DNA from: Bacillota bacterium
Lineage (GTDB): Bacteria > Bacillota > Sulfobacillia > JACIYH01
Direction: 5' to 3'
DNA length: 64,000 bases
NCBI GenBank assembly: GCA_030019365.1
Contig: JASEFA010000002.1
Location: 18,046-82,045, forward strand
Shown here: positions 1 through 7,951 of the stretch, piece by piece
How the letters are laid out: each line of letters starts with the position of its first letter
Position numbering within the stretch: position 1 is the stretch's first letter
Made by a program: the position numbers and the translations under genes
Notes under the pieces: generated by a model
The model's database searches: none
Told to the model about the DNA's origin: nothing
What the model saw: the letters and a program-made list of their open reading frames with translations, nothing else

Positions 1-544
1 TCACGATGGTGCGCAGGGCATTGTGCCCCACCAGGGGGACGTAGTTCACGGCCGGGCGGGCCGCCTCCACCCGGGCCAGGAAGTCCCCGAAGGAGCGCCA
101 GTCGATGTCCAGGTCGTGTTTCTCGGCCGCCTTGCGGCGCACCGCTTCCAGCGGTCGCATGGTGGGCTCGTAATACTTATAGGGGGCCACCTCGTGCCAC
201 CAGTCGAACTCCCAGAACGAGAGCACCCACTGGTCGCCCAACGGGGCGGGCGAAAAGCCGCAGTTGCCCCCCGCGAAGGTGGTGATGCCCTGTCGCACCG
301 CACTGGGGGCACCGGGGTAGAGGAGCAGGGTCTCGTCCCCGTGGGAGTGGATGTCGATGAAGCCGGGAGAAACCACCAGCCCGGCCGCATCCAGCACCCG
401 GGCGGCCTCCACTCCCTCGGGCAGGGGCGGCGGGCCTACCGCGGCGATGCGGTCACCCCGCAACCCCACCCATCCCCGGAATCCCGGGCTGCCGGTTCCG
501 TCTACCACCAGGCCGTCAGAAACGATGAGGTCGAAACGGCTCAT
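1..544 (-). CDS. N-acyl-D-amino-acid deacylase family amidohydrolase (3' end beyond window)
   Basis: Metal-dependent hydrolase of the D-aminoacylase branch of the amidohydrolase superfamily, expected to remove the acyl group from N-acyl-D-amino acids. The frame opens at ATG 544 behind a GGGAGGAG ribosome-binding site and runs off the left edge, so only about 181 residues are visible. They include the N-terminal beta-sandwich and the metal motif IDIHSHGD (His66, His68). They also include GGNCGFSP, whose Cys at about residue 95 matches the cysteine metal ligand known in D-aminoacylases. It is the last visible gene of the dpp-type transporter operon, 76 bases after the permease gene, which suggests that the transporter delivers an acylated or D-amino-acid-containing substrate. 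The family is clear. The exact substrate is not, because D-glutamate and D-aspartate deacylases and D-hydantoinase relatives share this N-terminus. Confidence 0.85.
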   Translation of the reverse strand, partial: MSRFDLIVSDGLVVDGTGSPGFRGWVGLRGDRIAAVGPPPLPEGVEAARVLDAAGLVVSPGFIDIHSHGDETLLLYPGAPSAVRQGITTFAGGNCGFSPAPLGDQWVLSFWEFDWWHEVAPYKYYEPTMRPLEAVRRKAAEKHDLDIDWRSFGDFLARVEAARPAVNYVPLVGHNALRTIV

Positions 545-620
545 ACTCTCTCCTCCCATACCGTTCCTGTCATCGCCCGAGCTACCGGGGGCAAGGCCCG
601 TCCCGGCCACCGCAGGCCGA

Positions 621-1448
621 TCACACTTTCAGGCGGGGGTCGAGCAGGTCGCGCAGCCCATCCCCGAACAGGTTGATACCCAGCACCGCCACCACGATGG
701 CGATGCCGGGGAAGATATACAGCCACCAGGCCAGGCCCAGCCACTGCCTGCCCGCGTTGATCATGGCCCCCCACTCCGGCTGGGGAGGCTGGGCACCCAG
801 CCCCAGGAAGGAAAGCGCCGCCCCCATCAGGATGGCGCTGGCAAAGTGGAGGGTGGCCAGCACGATGATGGTGCTCCCTATGTTGGGCAGGACGTGCCGC
901 CCCAGGATGCGCGGGCTGGCGGCACCGGCCGCCGAGGCTGCTTCCACGAACTCTTTCTCCCGCAGGGGGAGAACGGCGCTGTGCACCACCCGGGCGAACC
1001 CGGGCACCATGGAAAGCACCACCGCCAGCATGGCGTTGCGGAGGGACGGCCCCAGTACGGCCACGATGACGATGGCAAAGAGCATGGTGGGGAAGGCCAG
1101 CCAGAGGTCGACCACCCGCGCGATGAAGGTGCCCAGGCCGGGGAAATAGCCCCAGAGAACCCCGGCCAGCGTGCCCAGCAGCACGGTGAGCACGGTGGCC
1201 GCAAGGCCCATGGTGAGGGAAATGCGTGAGCCCCACACGATGCGGCTGAACACGTCCCGGCCGAACTCGTCGGTCCCGCACAGGTGCTCCAGGGAAGGAG
1301 GCTGAAGACGCTGCTCCACGCGCATGTCGACCGGTCCGTAGGGGGCAATGTGAGGGGCCAGGATGGCGCACGCCACCACCGCCAGCACCATGAGTGCGCC
1401 CGCGATCATCCCTCTGTTGTGCCCGGCGATGCGTCGCAGCCTGCGCAT
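621..1448 (-). CDS. dppC: Peptide-type ABC transporter permease, DppC/OppC family
   Basis: Inner-membrane permease of an oligopeptide/dipeptide/nickel-type ABC importer. The 275-residue protein has the family layout: an N-terminal membrane segment (about residues 12-33), the conserved GTDEFGRDVFSRIVWGSR stretch, four to five more membrane segments, and the EAA-loop region EAASAAGAASPRILGRHVLPN through which the permease contacts the ATPase. The C-terminus LRDLLDPRLKV is typical of DppC. It follows dppB by one base and precedes the deacylase gene. No ATPase gene is visible in this operon; it may lie beyond the left edge, or the OppD/OppF pair at 24534-26518 may be shared. Substrate is unknown; context suggests peptides or acylated D-amino acids. 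Confidence 0.93.
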   Translation of the reverse strand: MRRLRRIAGHNRGMIAGALMVLAVVACAILAPHIAPYGPVDMRVEQRLQPPSLEHLCGTDEFGRDVFSRIVWGSRISLTMGLAATVLTVLLGTLAGVLWGYFPGLGTFIARVVDLWLAFPTMLFAIVIVAVLGPSLRNAMLAVVLSMVPGFARVVHSAVLPLREKEFVEAASAAGAASPRILGRHVLPNIGSTIIVLATLHFASAILMGAALSFLGLGAQPPQPEWGAMINAGRQWLGLAWWLYIFPGIAIVVAVLGINLFGDGLRDLLDPRLKV

Positions 1449-1449
1449 G

Positions 1450-2370
1450 TCAGGCCTTCACCCGGGGATCCAGGGCCCCGTAGAGGAGATCTACCACCAG
1501 GTTCACCAGCACGAAGGTGGCCGCCACCACCAGTACCCCTCCCTGCACCACCGGGAAGTCACGGGTGAGGATACCCTGCACCACGTAGGAGCCGACGCCG
1601 GGCAGGGCGAACACCGTCTCGGTCACGATGGCACCTCCCAGCAGGTACCCCAGATCCAGCCCCACCATGGTCACCACCGGGATGAGGACGTTCTTGAGGG
1701 CATGCCGGTACAGCACCGCCCGCTCGGACAGACCCTTGGAGCGGGCGGTGCGCACGTAATCCTGCCCCAGAACCTCCAGCAGGCTGGAGCGGGTAACCCG
1801 GGCGATGTAGGCGGCCGAGAGGATGCCCAGCGTGAATGCCGGAAGCACCAGGTGATACGGTCCCCCATACCCGCTGATGGGGAACCATCCCAGCAGGAAG
1901 CCGAACAGCCACATGAGGGCCAGCGCCAGCCAGAACGAGGGCAGGGACATCCCCAGCACCGCCACCGAGGTGGTGAGGTAGTCGAGGGCGCTGCCCCGGC
2001 GCACCGCCGCCAGGATGCCCGCCGTCACCCCCAGCACGGTCTCGATGAGCAGAGCATAGATGGCCAGCTGCATGGTGACCCGGTATCGCTGGAGCAGTTC
2101 CCGGGCCACCGGGATCCCGGTGAGGAGCGAACGACCCAGGTCCCCGTGGCCGAGATGAAGGAAGAACCGGGCCAGCTGCAGGTGTAGGGGAAGATCCAGG
2201 CCCAGTCCGTGGCGCAGGGCAGCAACAGCCTCAGGAGTAGCCCGCTCGCCCAGCATCCGTTGCACCGGGTCACCCGGCACCATGTGGATCATCAAGAACA
2301 CCACTATGGATATGCCGACCAGGACCAGGAATCCCTGCCAGAGACGCCGGGCGACGTACTGGTAACGCAG
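1450..2370 (-). CDS. dppB: Peptide-type ABC transporter permease, DppB family (likely CTG start)
   Basis: Partner permease of DppC, 306 residues from the start chosen here. The first ATG/GTG in frame (GTG 2304) would remove the whole first membrane helix. Upstream in the same frame the sequence reads LRYQYVARRLWQGF and then a hydrophobic helix, exactly the N-terminus expected of DppB. It begins at a CTG (2368-2370) ten bases after a perfect GGGGGAGG ribosome-binding site. The conserved MVPGDP motif follows the first helix, and the EAA-type loop and the end LLYGALDPRVKA match the family. The gene lies about 105 bases after dppA and one base before dppC. The function call is firm; the non-canonical start is an inference from the family alignment and the ribosome-binding site. 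Confidence 0.9.
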   Translation of the reverse strand: MRYQYVARRLWQGFLVLVGISIVVFLMIHMVPGDPVQRMLGERATPEAVAALRHGLGLDLPLHLQLARFFLHLGHGDLGRSLLTGIPVARELLQRYRVTMQLAIYALLIETVLGVTAGILAAVRRGSALDYLTTSVAVLGMSLPSFWLALALMWLFGFLLGWFPISGYGGPYHLVLPAFTLGILSAAYIARVTRSSLLEVLGQDYVRTARSKGLSERAVLYRHALKNVLIPVVTMVGLDLGYLLGGAIVTETVFALPGVGSYVVQGILTRDFPVVQGGVLVVAATFVLVNLVVDLLYGALDPRVKA

Positions 2371-2475
2371 ACCCGTTCTACCTCCCCCGCCCCGGGGAGG
2401 GGCTCCGGCCGCAGTGACGGGGACGCCTCAGGACGCCCCCGCCCGCCCCGGCCGGAGCCCCAGCCGGATGCAGTC

Positions 2476-4056
2476 TCATTTCTCGATGGAGATGTCGTTG
2501 TACAGGATGCCCACGAAGGGGTTGTAGCGCAGGTCCTTCACCGAGGTGCGGGCCGCCACGAAGCCCTTCCGCACCACCAGGGGCACCCAGGGGGCGCCGT
2601 CCAGGATCAGGTTCTGGGCCTGCTCGTAGTACTGGGCGCGCTGGGCGGGATCCACCGTGGTGCGTCCCTTCATCAGCAGGTCGTCCAGCTCGTCCGTACC
2701 CCAGTGCATGCGCACGCGCCCGCTGTCCTTGTGGAACAGGAAGTACAGGATATCGGGGTCGGTCCACCCGTACATCCACAGGATGGACTGGTGCAAGCCT
2801 TTGGGCGTGCCGTCCCGGATGGCGGCGTCCTCCATTACCTGGATGTTCACCTTGCCGCCCGCGGCGGCGACCTGCTTCTGGATGAGCTGAGCTGCCCTCT
2901 GGTCCACGGGGTCGTTGGTGATCCACAGCGAGAACTCCAGGGCCTTGCCGTCCTTCTCTACGATGCCGTCCCCGTTGCTGTCCTTCCAGCCGTCTTCGGC
3001 CAGCACCTGCTTCGCCCGCGCGGGATTGTAGCCATATTCGGTCTTCGCCTGTTCCTCCAGGGTCTTGGAGTGGCCGGGCAGGTGGTGAGGCAGAGCGGTG
3101 TAGACGGGAGTGGCCAGCCCGTCATAGCCCACCTGGGCGATCTCGTCCCGGTTAATGGCCAGGTTCATGGCCTGGCGCACCTTCACGTCATCGAAGGGCC
3201 ACTTCTGGCAGTTGAAGCCCAGGTAGCGGATGCCGTTCTCGGGGAATTCCACCAGCTGGATATCCTTGTCCTGCTTGAGCTTGGCTACCTGCTGCGGGGG
3301 AACGGTGAGCAAGAGGTCGATGTTGCCCTTCTCGAGCTCCAGGATGCGGGTGGCCTCGTCCGGTATGATCCGGAACACCAGCTTATCCACCTTGGGAGCA
3401 CCCTGGTTCTTCGCGAACGGGGGAGCCCACCCGTAGTCGGGATTCTTCTCGAAGACGATCTCCGACCCGCGGGTGTGAGAGACGAACTTGAAGGGTCCCG
3501 CCCCCACCGGATGCTGGCCGTAGTCCTCCCCCTGTTTCTTGATGGCTGTGGGAGACATGAAGGAGGCGAAGGTCAGAGCGAAGGTGGTCCACAGGGAGAC
3601 GTCCACCTGGGAGCAGGTAAGCTGCACGGTGCGTTCGTCCAGCACCTTGATGTCGCTGATGGAACCGACCATCTCCCGGTTGAGCCCCTTGGGGTCGTCC
3701 CGCATGCGCTCCAGGCGGAACTTCACCGCCTCGGCGTCCAGCTTGGTGCCGTCCTGGAACTTCAGGCCGGGCTTGAGCTTGAACGTGATCACCTTGCCGT
3801 CAGGCGACACGTCCCACGACTCAGCCATGTTGGGTACGAACTTGCCGTCGAAATCCATCGACACCAAACCGTAGTCGTAAAGCACCATGAACGGGTCCTC
3901 AATCCAGGTGGTGCGATCGATATCGAAGGTGGCAGGGTCGTTGACGATGCCCACCCTGAGCACCTTCTGCTGTTGCGCCGGCTGGCCGCCACAACCGGCC
4001 AGCACCAGGCCGACTGCCAGCGCCGCCACCAGCGCAACCATGGCAACCCTCTTCAT
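2476..4056 (-). CDS. dppA: Extracellular solute-binding lipoprotein, family 5 (DppA/OppA type)
   Basis: Substrate-binding protein of the dpp-type importer, predicted to be anchored outside the membrane. Start ATG 4056 follows AAGGAGGA at good spacing; open frame further upstream has no such signal. The 526-residue product starts MKRVAMVALVAALAVG and carries the lipobox LVLAGCGG, so Cys at about residue 21 should be lipidated. The mature part has the family 5 features: a strand near LRVGIVNDPATFD, the signature around LKPGLKFQDGTKLDAEAVKF, and a C-terminal lobe ending near YNPFVGILYNDISIEK. It is the first gene of the operon behind the promoter at 4229-4258. A second protein of this family (33307-34890) belongs to a separate operon. 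Ligand unknown. Confidence 0.94.
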   Translation of the reverse strand: MKRVAMVALVAALAVGLVLAGCGGQPAQQQKVLRVGIVNDPATFDIDRTTWIEDPFMVLYDYGLVSMDFDGKFVPNMAESWDVSPDGKVITFKLKPGLKFQDGTKLDAEAVKFRLERMRDDPKGLNREMVGSISDIKVLDERTVQLTCSQVDVSLWTTFALTFASFMSPTAIKKQGEDYGQHPVGAGPFKFVSHTRGSEIVFEKNPDYGWAPPFAKNQGAPKVDKLVFRIIPDEATRILELEKGNIDLLLTVPPQQVAKLKQDKDIQLVEFPENGIRYLGFNCQKWPFDDVKVRQAMNLAINRDEIAQVGYDGLATPVYTALPHHLPGHSKTLEEQAKTEYGYNPARAKQVLAEDGWKDSNGDGIVEKDGKALEFSLWITNDPVDQRAAQLIQKQVAAAGGKVNIQVMEDAAIRDGTPKGLHQSILWMYGWTDPDILYFLFHKDSGRVRMHWGTDELDDLLMKGRTTVDPAQRAQYYEQAQNLILDGAPWVPLVVRKGFVAARTSVKDLRYNPFVGILYNDISIEK

Positions 4057-4228
4057 CTGCGTTGTGTCCTCCTTCCGGGCCGCGACTCCCGAATTCCCTC
4101 TGACCCTCGGAAACCAAGACAGGCGTAGCGCGTAGCGCGCGCACCTCGAGCTGTGACCGGCCCCACCTCCTTGCAACAGGAATGACCGCCGCCTTCGATT
4201 TATGCATAGAAGGGGTGCTTGTTTTTAC

Positions 4229-4258
4229 AGTATAAAACTCGCTCACAACCGCTGTCAA
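4229..4258 (-). promoter_or_regulatory. Sigma-A type promoter of the dppA operon
   Basis: Read on the minus strand there is a perfect -35 TTGACA (4258-4253) and a -10 TATACT (4234-4229) separated by 18 bases, in a locally AT-rich patch about 170 bases upstream of dppA. Transcription would start near 4222. It is the only consensus promoter in the first 12 kb apart from that of rnpB. Confidence 0.8.
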
Positions 4259-4337
4259 TCAAAATGTGCACCACCAGGCGGCGGACCAGCCCCCGGGAAG
4301 GCCGGGTCGGCCCGCAAAGACGTAAGCCGCGCCATTA

Positions 4338-5753
4338 TCACTCCCGCCGTCTGGGCAGAGGGCTCCCTGCCGTGCCCGAAGCGGCCCGCTCCGCCATGCG
4401 GCGGGACATCTCCCTCGCCCGCCGGGCCACCTCCCGTTCGTCCGGCAGCCCCACCAGGTGGCCGTCCTCCACCACCACGCGGCCGTTCACGATCACCATG
4501 TCCACCGTACCGGGTCCCGTGGTGACCAGCGCAGTCACCGGGTCCCCGGCAGTACCGGCGAACTCCAGCCGGCCCAGGTCGATCAACACCAGGTCAGCGG
4601 CCATACCAGGGGCCAGGTACCCGATCTCGTGCCGGGCCAGAACCGCCGCCCCGCCCGCCGTGGCCAGGTAAAGCACCTCTTCGGCGGAGAGACCCCGCTC
4701 ACCCAGGGCCAGCTTCTGCAGGAGGTAGGCCACCCTCACCTCCCCCCACATGTGGGAGCTGTCGTTGCTGGCGCTGCCGTCCACCGCCAGCCCCACCCGC
4801 GCCCCGGCGGCGAGCAGGTCGCGCACCCGGCACACCCCGGAGGAAAGCTTCATGTTGGACGCAGGACAGTGGGCCACCCCGGTGCGGGTCTCACCCAGGA
4901 GGCGGACCTCGCCATCGTCCAGGTGAATGGCGTGGGCGAACCAGACGTCCCGACCCAGCCACCCCAACTGCTCCAGGTAGGCCACCGGCCGGCATCCGAA
5001 CTTCTCCAGGCAGAAGCGCTCCTCGTCCCTGGTCTCCGCCAGGTGGGTGTGCAGGAGAACCCCCCGGGAGCGGGCCAGCTCCGCCGTCTCCTTCATCAGG
5101 CGGGGAGTGACGGAAAAGGGCGAACAGGGCGCCAGGGCCAGGCGGCACATGGCATAGGGGGCGGGATCGTGGTAACGGTCGAGCAGGCGCTCGCAGTCGG
5201 CCAGGATGGCGTCCTCGTCCTGGGCCACCTCGTCGGGGGGCAGACCCCCCTGGCTGCGCCCCAGGGACATGCTCCCCCGGGTGGGATGGAACCGTATGCC
5301 CAGCTGCCGGGCGGCCGCGATTTCGGCCTCGATGAACCCCTCTGGCCGATCCCGGGGAAAGACGTAGTGATGGTCGGTGGACGTGGTGCATCCGCTCTTC
5401 AGCAGCTCCCCCAGCCCCACCAGGGCGCCCAGATACACGGCTTCCGGCGTGATCCCCCGCCATATCTCGTACAGGGCGAGCAGCCAGGGGAAGAGGGGGA
5501 TGTCCTGCACGGCCGGGATGGCCCGGGTGAGGGTCTGGTAGAGATGATGGTGCGTGTTCACGAACCCGGGGAACACCGCCCACCCGGAGGCATCGATGAC
5601 CCGGTCCACGGTCTCCCCTTCCCCGGCGCCAGGACCGAGGGCAGCAATCCGGCAGCCGTCGATGAGGACATTCCCGCCCCGGACACGCTCCCGGAGGGGG
5701 TTCATGGTCACTATCCAGTCCGCATTCCTGATCAACGTCCGCATGGGTCTCAT
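4338..5753 (-). CDS. TRZ/ATZ-family aminohydrolase (8-oxoguanine/triazine deaminase-like)
   Basis: Zinc-type deaminase of the amidohydrolase superfamily, 471 residues, acting on an amino-substituted heterocycle such as a purine or s-triazine. Visible metal and catalytic residues are the HxH of NTHHHLYQTLTRA (about residue 69), His in HTHLAETRDEE, His in FAHAIHLDD and Asp in AVDGSASNDSSHMWGE. The NTHHHLYQTLTRA segment and overall length match the 8-oxoguanine deaminase/hydroxydechloroatrazine hydrolase group. Start ATG 5753 overlaps the stop of the upstream URO-D-like gene in an ATGA, so translation is probably coupled; a second ATG at 5744 is possible. It closes the six-gene operon. The substrate is inferred; guanine, 8-oxoguanine, isoguanine or a pterin are all possible. 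Confidence 0.88.
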   Translation of the reverse strand: MRPMRTLIRNADWIVTMNPLRERVRGGNVLIDGCRIAALGPGAGEGETVDRVIDASGWAVFPGFVNTHHHLYQTLTRAIPAVQDIPLFPWLLALYEIWRGITPEAVYLGALVGLGELLKSGCTTSTDHHYVFPRDRPEGFIEAEIAAARQLGIRFHPTRGSMSLGRSQGGLPPDEVAQDEDAILADCERLLDRYHDPAPYAMCRLALAPCSPFSVTPRLMKETAELARSRGVLLHTHLAETRDEERFCLEKFGCRPVAYLEQLGWLGRDVWFAHAIHLDDGEVRLLGETRTGVAHCPASNMKLSSGVCRVRDLLAAGARVGLAVDGSASNDSSHMWGEVRVAYLLQKLALGERGLSAEEVLYLATAGGAAVLARHEIGYLAPGMAADLVLIDLGRLEFAGTAGDPVTALVTTGPGTVDMVIVNGRVVVEDGHLVGLPDEREVARRAREMSRRMAERAASGTAGSPLPRRRE

Positions 5754-6931
5754 TCCCGCATGGCATGAATGTCCAGGGCCCGGTAGGCGGCGACCAGGTT
5801 GGCCGGCGAGACCCCTTCCGGGACCAGACCCGAGGAGGTACCGACCACCAGCCCTCCGTCCCGGGCGGCCCGGGCCAACCGCATCGCTTCCCGCACCACC
5901 GCCTCCGGGGTGCCGCGGCTGAGCAGGTCTACCGACAGGCCTCCCAGCAGCCCCAGTCGGCCCCGCCACATCCCCACCAGCCGGGCGACGTCCATCCCGG
6001 CTTCCGGTTCCAGGGAGTGCAGGCCGTGGAAGCCCGCCGCCGCGATGTCGGCCAGCAATGGTGCTACCGCCCCGTCGCTGTGGAAGACCAGGAGGGGGAT
6101 GTCTCCCCTGGCGGTGCGGGCAGTGCGGCAACGGGCGGCCACCTCCGCCCAGAGCGGCCGGAGCCGATGCCGGACGACCCGGGGAGAAAGCAGCAGGCCC
6201 CCGGTGTATGCCAGGTCCTCCCCCATCACGATGCCGTCGGCACCCGCCGCCAGGGCCTGCGCCACCTGGCCGAGCACCCGGTCAAGCTGCACGAGGAGCA
6301 ACGTGTCCGCATCCCCCAACCACGAGTCCGCATCCTCCCACCACGAGTCCGCATCCTCCCACCACGAGTCCGCATCCCCCAGTCCCGAGCCGACATGCCC
6401 CGACGAGGAGCCCGCCTCACCCAGTTCCGAGCCGGCGTCCCCCAACCCAGAGTCACTCCCATCGCTCCGCGGGCGGCGGTGCGCCCCGGTCAGGAGAAGC
6501 AAGGCCTGCGACCAGCCCAGCAGGCCCGCCAGGCCCTGCCAGGGCCCATCCACCACCGCCCATACGAAGAGATCACGCCCCGCCCAATGAGCAATCTCCT
6601 GGATCCAGGACGAGTGGGGCGCCGGCTCAACGGGCGCGATCAGGGGTGGGCTGTCGCCGGCGGCAGACCCCGCCGGCGGCCACGCAGCCGCTACCGCCCG
6701 CGGACCTGGCGGCGGGAGCGATGGGACCGGCACGCCCACCATGTCCGCACCCAGGAGGCGCAGGGCCTCCTCTTCCGCCTGCCAGCGGCCGGGCCCGCCG
6801 GCAGGGAGAGGACGTGCGTGCCCTCCCAGCAGGGCCCGGACCAGCACTCCCGCCATCCGGAACTCCCCCCGGGGCACGCGATCGGGCGGCCGGCCCTCAA
6901 GGGCCTCCCGCACCCGCCGGTAACCGGTCAT
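5750..6931 (-). CDS. URO-D family protein with heptad-repeat insert
   Basis: A 393-residue protein of the uroporphyrinogen decarboxylase-like superfamily, which also contains cobalamin- or coenzyme-M-dependent methyltransferases. The start GYRRVREALEGRPPDRVPRGEF and the C-terminal half (LVFHSDGAVAPLLADIAAAGFHGLHSLEPEAGMDV, VVGTSSGLVPEGVSPANL) fit that fold. It is not expected to be the haem enzyme, because no tetrapyrrole genes are nearby. No corrinoid protein gene is present either. Between about residues 155 and 210 sits a low-complexity insert built from repeats such as DADSWWE, encoded by the 21-base repeats at 6303-6470. Start ATG 6931 overlaps the previous stop (ATGA). Likely a methyl-transfer or ligand-binding role in the operon's pathway; the exact function is unknown. 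Confidence 0.8.
   Translation of the reverse strand: MTGYRRVREALEGRPPDRVPRGEFRMAGVLVRALLGGHARPLPAGGPGRWQAEEEALRLLGADMVGVPVPSLPPPGPRAVAAAWPPAGSAAGDSPPLIAPVEPAPHSSWIQEIAHWAGRDLFVWAVVDGPWQGLAGLLGWSQALLLLTGAHRRPRSDGSDSGLGDAGSELGEAGSSSGHVGSGLGDADSWWEDADSWWEDADSWLGDADTLLLVQLDRVLGQVAQALAAGADGIVMGEDLAYTGGLLLSPRVVRHRLRPLWAEVAARCRTARTARGDIPLLVFHSDGAVAPLLADIAAAGFHGLHSLEPEAGMDVARLVGMWRGRLGLLGGLSVDLLSRGTPEAVVREAMRLARAARDGGLVVGTSSGLVPEGVSPANLVAAYRALDIHAMRE
6303..6470 (-). repeat. Eight degenerate 21-base tandem repeats inside a coding region
   Basis: About eight head-to-tail copies of a 21-base unit lie in frame within the URO-D-like gene. Two central copies (6324-6344, 6345-6365) are identical and the outer ones increasingly diverged. 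Each encodes seven residues (for example SWWEDAD, SWLGDAD, SELGEAG). The period keeps the reading frame, as expected for repeat expansion tolerated in a surface loop. Confidence 0.9.
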
Positions 6932-7947
6932 TCCCTCCCGGCCAGCATCTCTCGGGCCCGCCACAGCTCGTCACCTTCCGGAGAAAGAATGGGGACCCGC
7001 GCCCCTTCCTTGAGCAGCCAGTTTCCTTCCGGCACCACACGCCCGACCACCGCCGCCCGGATACCCGCCCCGCCCAGAGCACCCAGCAGCGGCCCCGGGT
7101 CGGGCACTGCCACCAGGAGTGAACCGCTGGAAACCAGACGCAGGGGGTCCACCGACAGAGCCCGGCAGATGGCATCCACCTCGGGCGGGACGGGGACCTC
7201 CTCGGCCCGGATTTCCACACCCAGCCCGGCGGCGTATGCCATTTCCCAGGCCGCTCCCAGAACGCCACCCTCGGTCACGTCGTGCATGGCGGTAGCCCCG
7301 CACCCCACGGCCACCTTCGCCTCGGGCAAAACGCTCAATGAGTCAAACAGGGACCGCGCCCGGTCGATGACATCCGCCGGGACCAGAGCGGACAGCCGGG
7401 CGGGGAAATCCACAGCCAGTACGGCAGCCCCTTCGATCCCCGCCCCCTTGGTGAGCACCAGGGCATCGCCCGCCTGCGGCCCCTCGGGCAACCGGCAACC
7501 GGGCCAGGGCTGCCCCAGGGCGGCAACACATACAAGGGGCAAGGGGAGGCCGGGCACCAGCTCCGTGTGCCCCCCGGCGATGGCCACCTTCAACTTCCGG
7601 CAGGCGGCGTCAGCCTCGGCCATGAACCGGGCCACGTACTCTTCTCCCAGTTCGAGGGGAACCAGCAGGGTGATGCCCACGGCCACCGGCTCGGCCCCGG
7701 CAGCGGCCAGGTCGTTGCACGCCACGTAGATGCATAGCTCGCCCGTGCGGGTGCTGCTGCCGGTGATGGGATCCACCGAAAAGACACACATCCCGCCCCC
7801 CAGCCGCAGGACGGCGGCATCCACACCGATGCCCGCACCCCGGATGACCTCCGGCCGCCGGGCGCCCTGATGGGCGAGCACCATCTTCTCCAGGATCACC
7901 GGAGGGAGCTTACCCCCCGGCGCCCTCGCTGTTTTCTGCCTTTCCAC
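6928..7947 (-). CDS. HypE/AIR-synthase-related protein
   Basis: A 339-residue protein of the PurM/ThiL/SelD/HypE superfamily, whose members bind ATP and use it to phosphorylate or dehydrate small substrates. The N-terminal half has the conserved GIGVDAAVLRLGGGMCVFSVDP (phosphate-binding Asp) and YVACNDLAAAGAEPVAVGITLL. The C-terminal half has AMHDVTEGGVLGAAWEMA, the hallmark of HypE-like proteins. The HypE C-terminal cysteine tail is absent (it ends REMLAGRE) and no other hyp genes are nearby, so hydrogenase maturation is unlikely. Start GTG 7947 follows GGAGG by eight bases, five bases after the previous gene, and its stop overlaps the URO-D-like start. A kinase or dehydratase step on the operon's substrate is possible but unproven. 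Confidence 0.82.
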   Translation of the reverse strand: MERQKTARAPGGKLPPVILEKMVLAHQGARRPEVIRGAGIGVDAAVLRLGGGMCVFSVDPITGSSTRTGELCIYVACNDLAAAGAEPVAVGITLLVPLELGEEYVARFMAEADAACRKLKVAIAGGHTELVPGLPLPLVCVAALGQPWPGCRLPEGPQAGDALVLTKGAGIEGAAVLAVDFPARLSALVPADVIDRARSLFDSLSVLPEAKVAVGCGATAMHDVTEGGVLGAAWEMAYAAGLGVEIRAEEVPVPPEVDAICRALSVDPLRLVSSGSLLVAVPDPGPLLGALGGAGIRAAVVGRVVPEGNWLLKEGARVPILSPEGDELWRAREMLAGRE

Positions 7948-7951
7948 GAAA

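Noticed and set aside
2209..4128. Long plus-strand open frame opposite dppA
   Set aside because: The minus strand holds a clear lipoprotein with promoter, ribosome-binding site and lipobox; the plus frame has low-complexity composition and no homology I can see.
5754..6131. N-terminal extension of the TRZ/ATZ deaminase
   Set aside because: The extension is an alternative frame of the URO-D-like gene; ATG 5753 in the ATGA overlap gives the normal N-terminus.
6303..6470. Short regularly spaced repeats as a CRISPR array
   Set aside because: There are no unique spacers: the 21-base units are directly adjacent, diverged, and in frame inside a coding sequence.
5750..6931. HemE uroporphyrinogen decarboxylase
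   Set aside because: No tetrapyrrole genes are nearby, and the pathway context plus the URO-D-like HSDG motif fit the methyltransferase-like branch better.
6928..7947. Hydrogenase maturation protein HypE or selenophosphate synthetase
   Set aside because: It lacks the HypE C-terminal Cys tail, no hyp or selenium genes are adjacent, and the SelD N-terminal Cys/Sec motif is absent; only the superfamily is supported.
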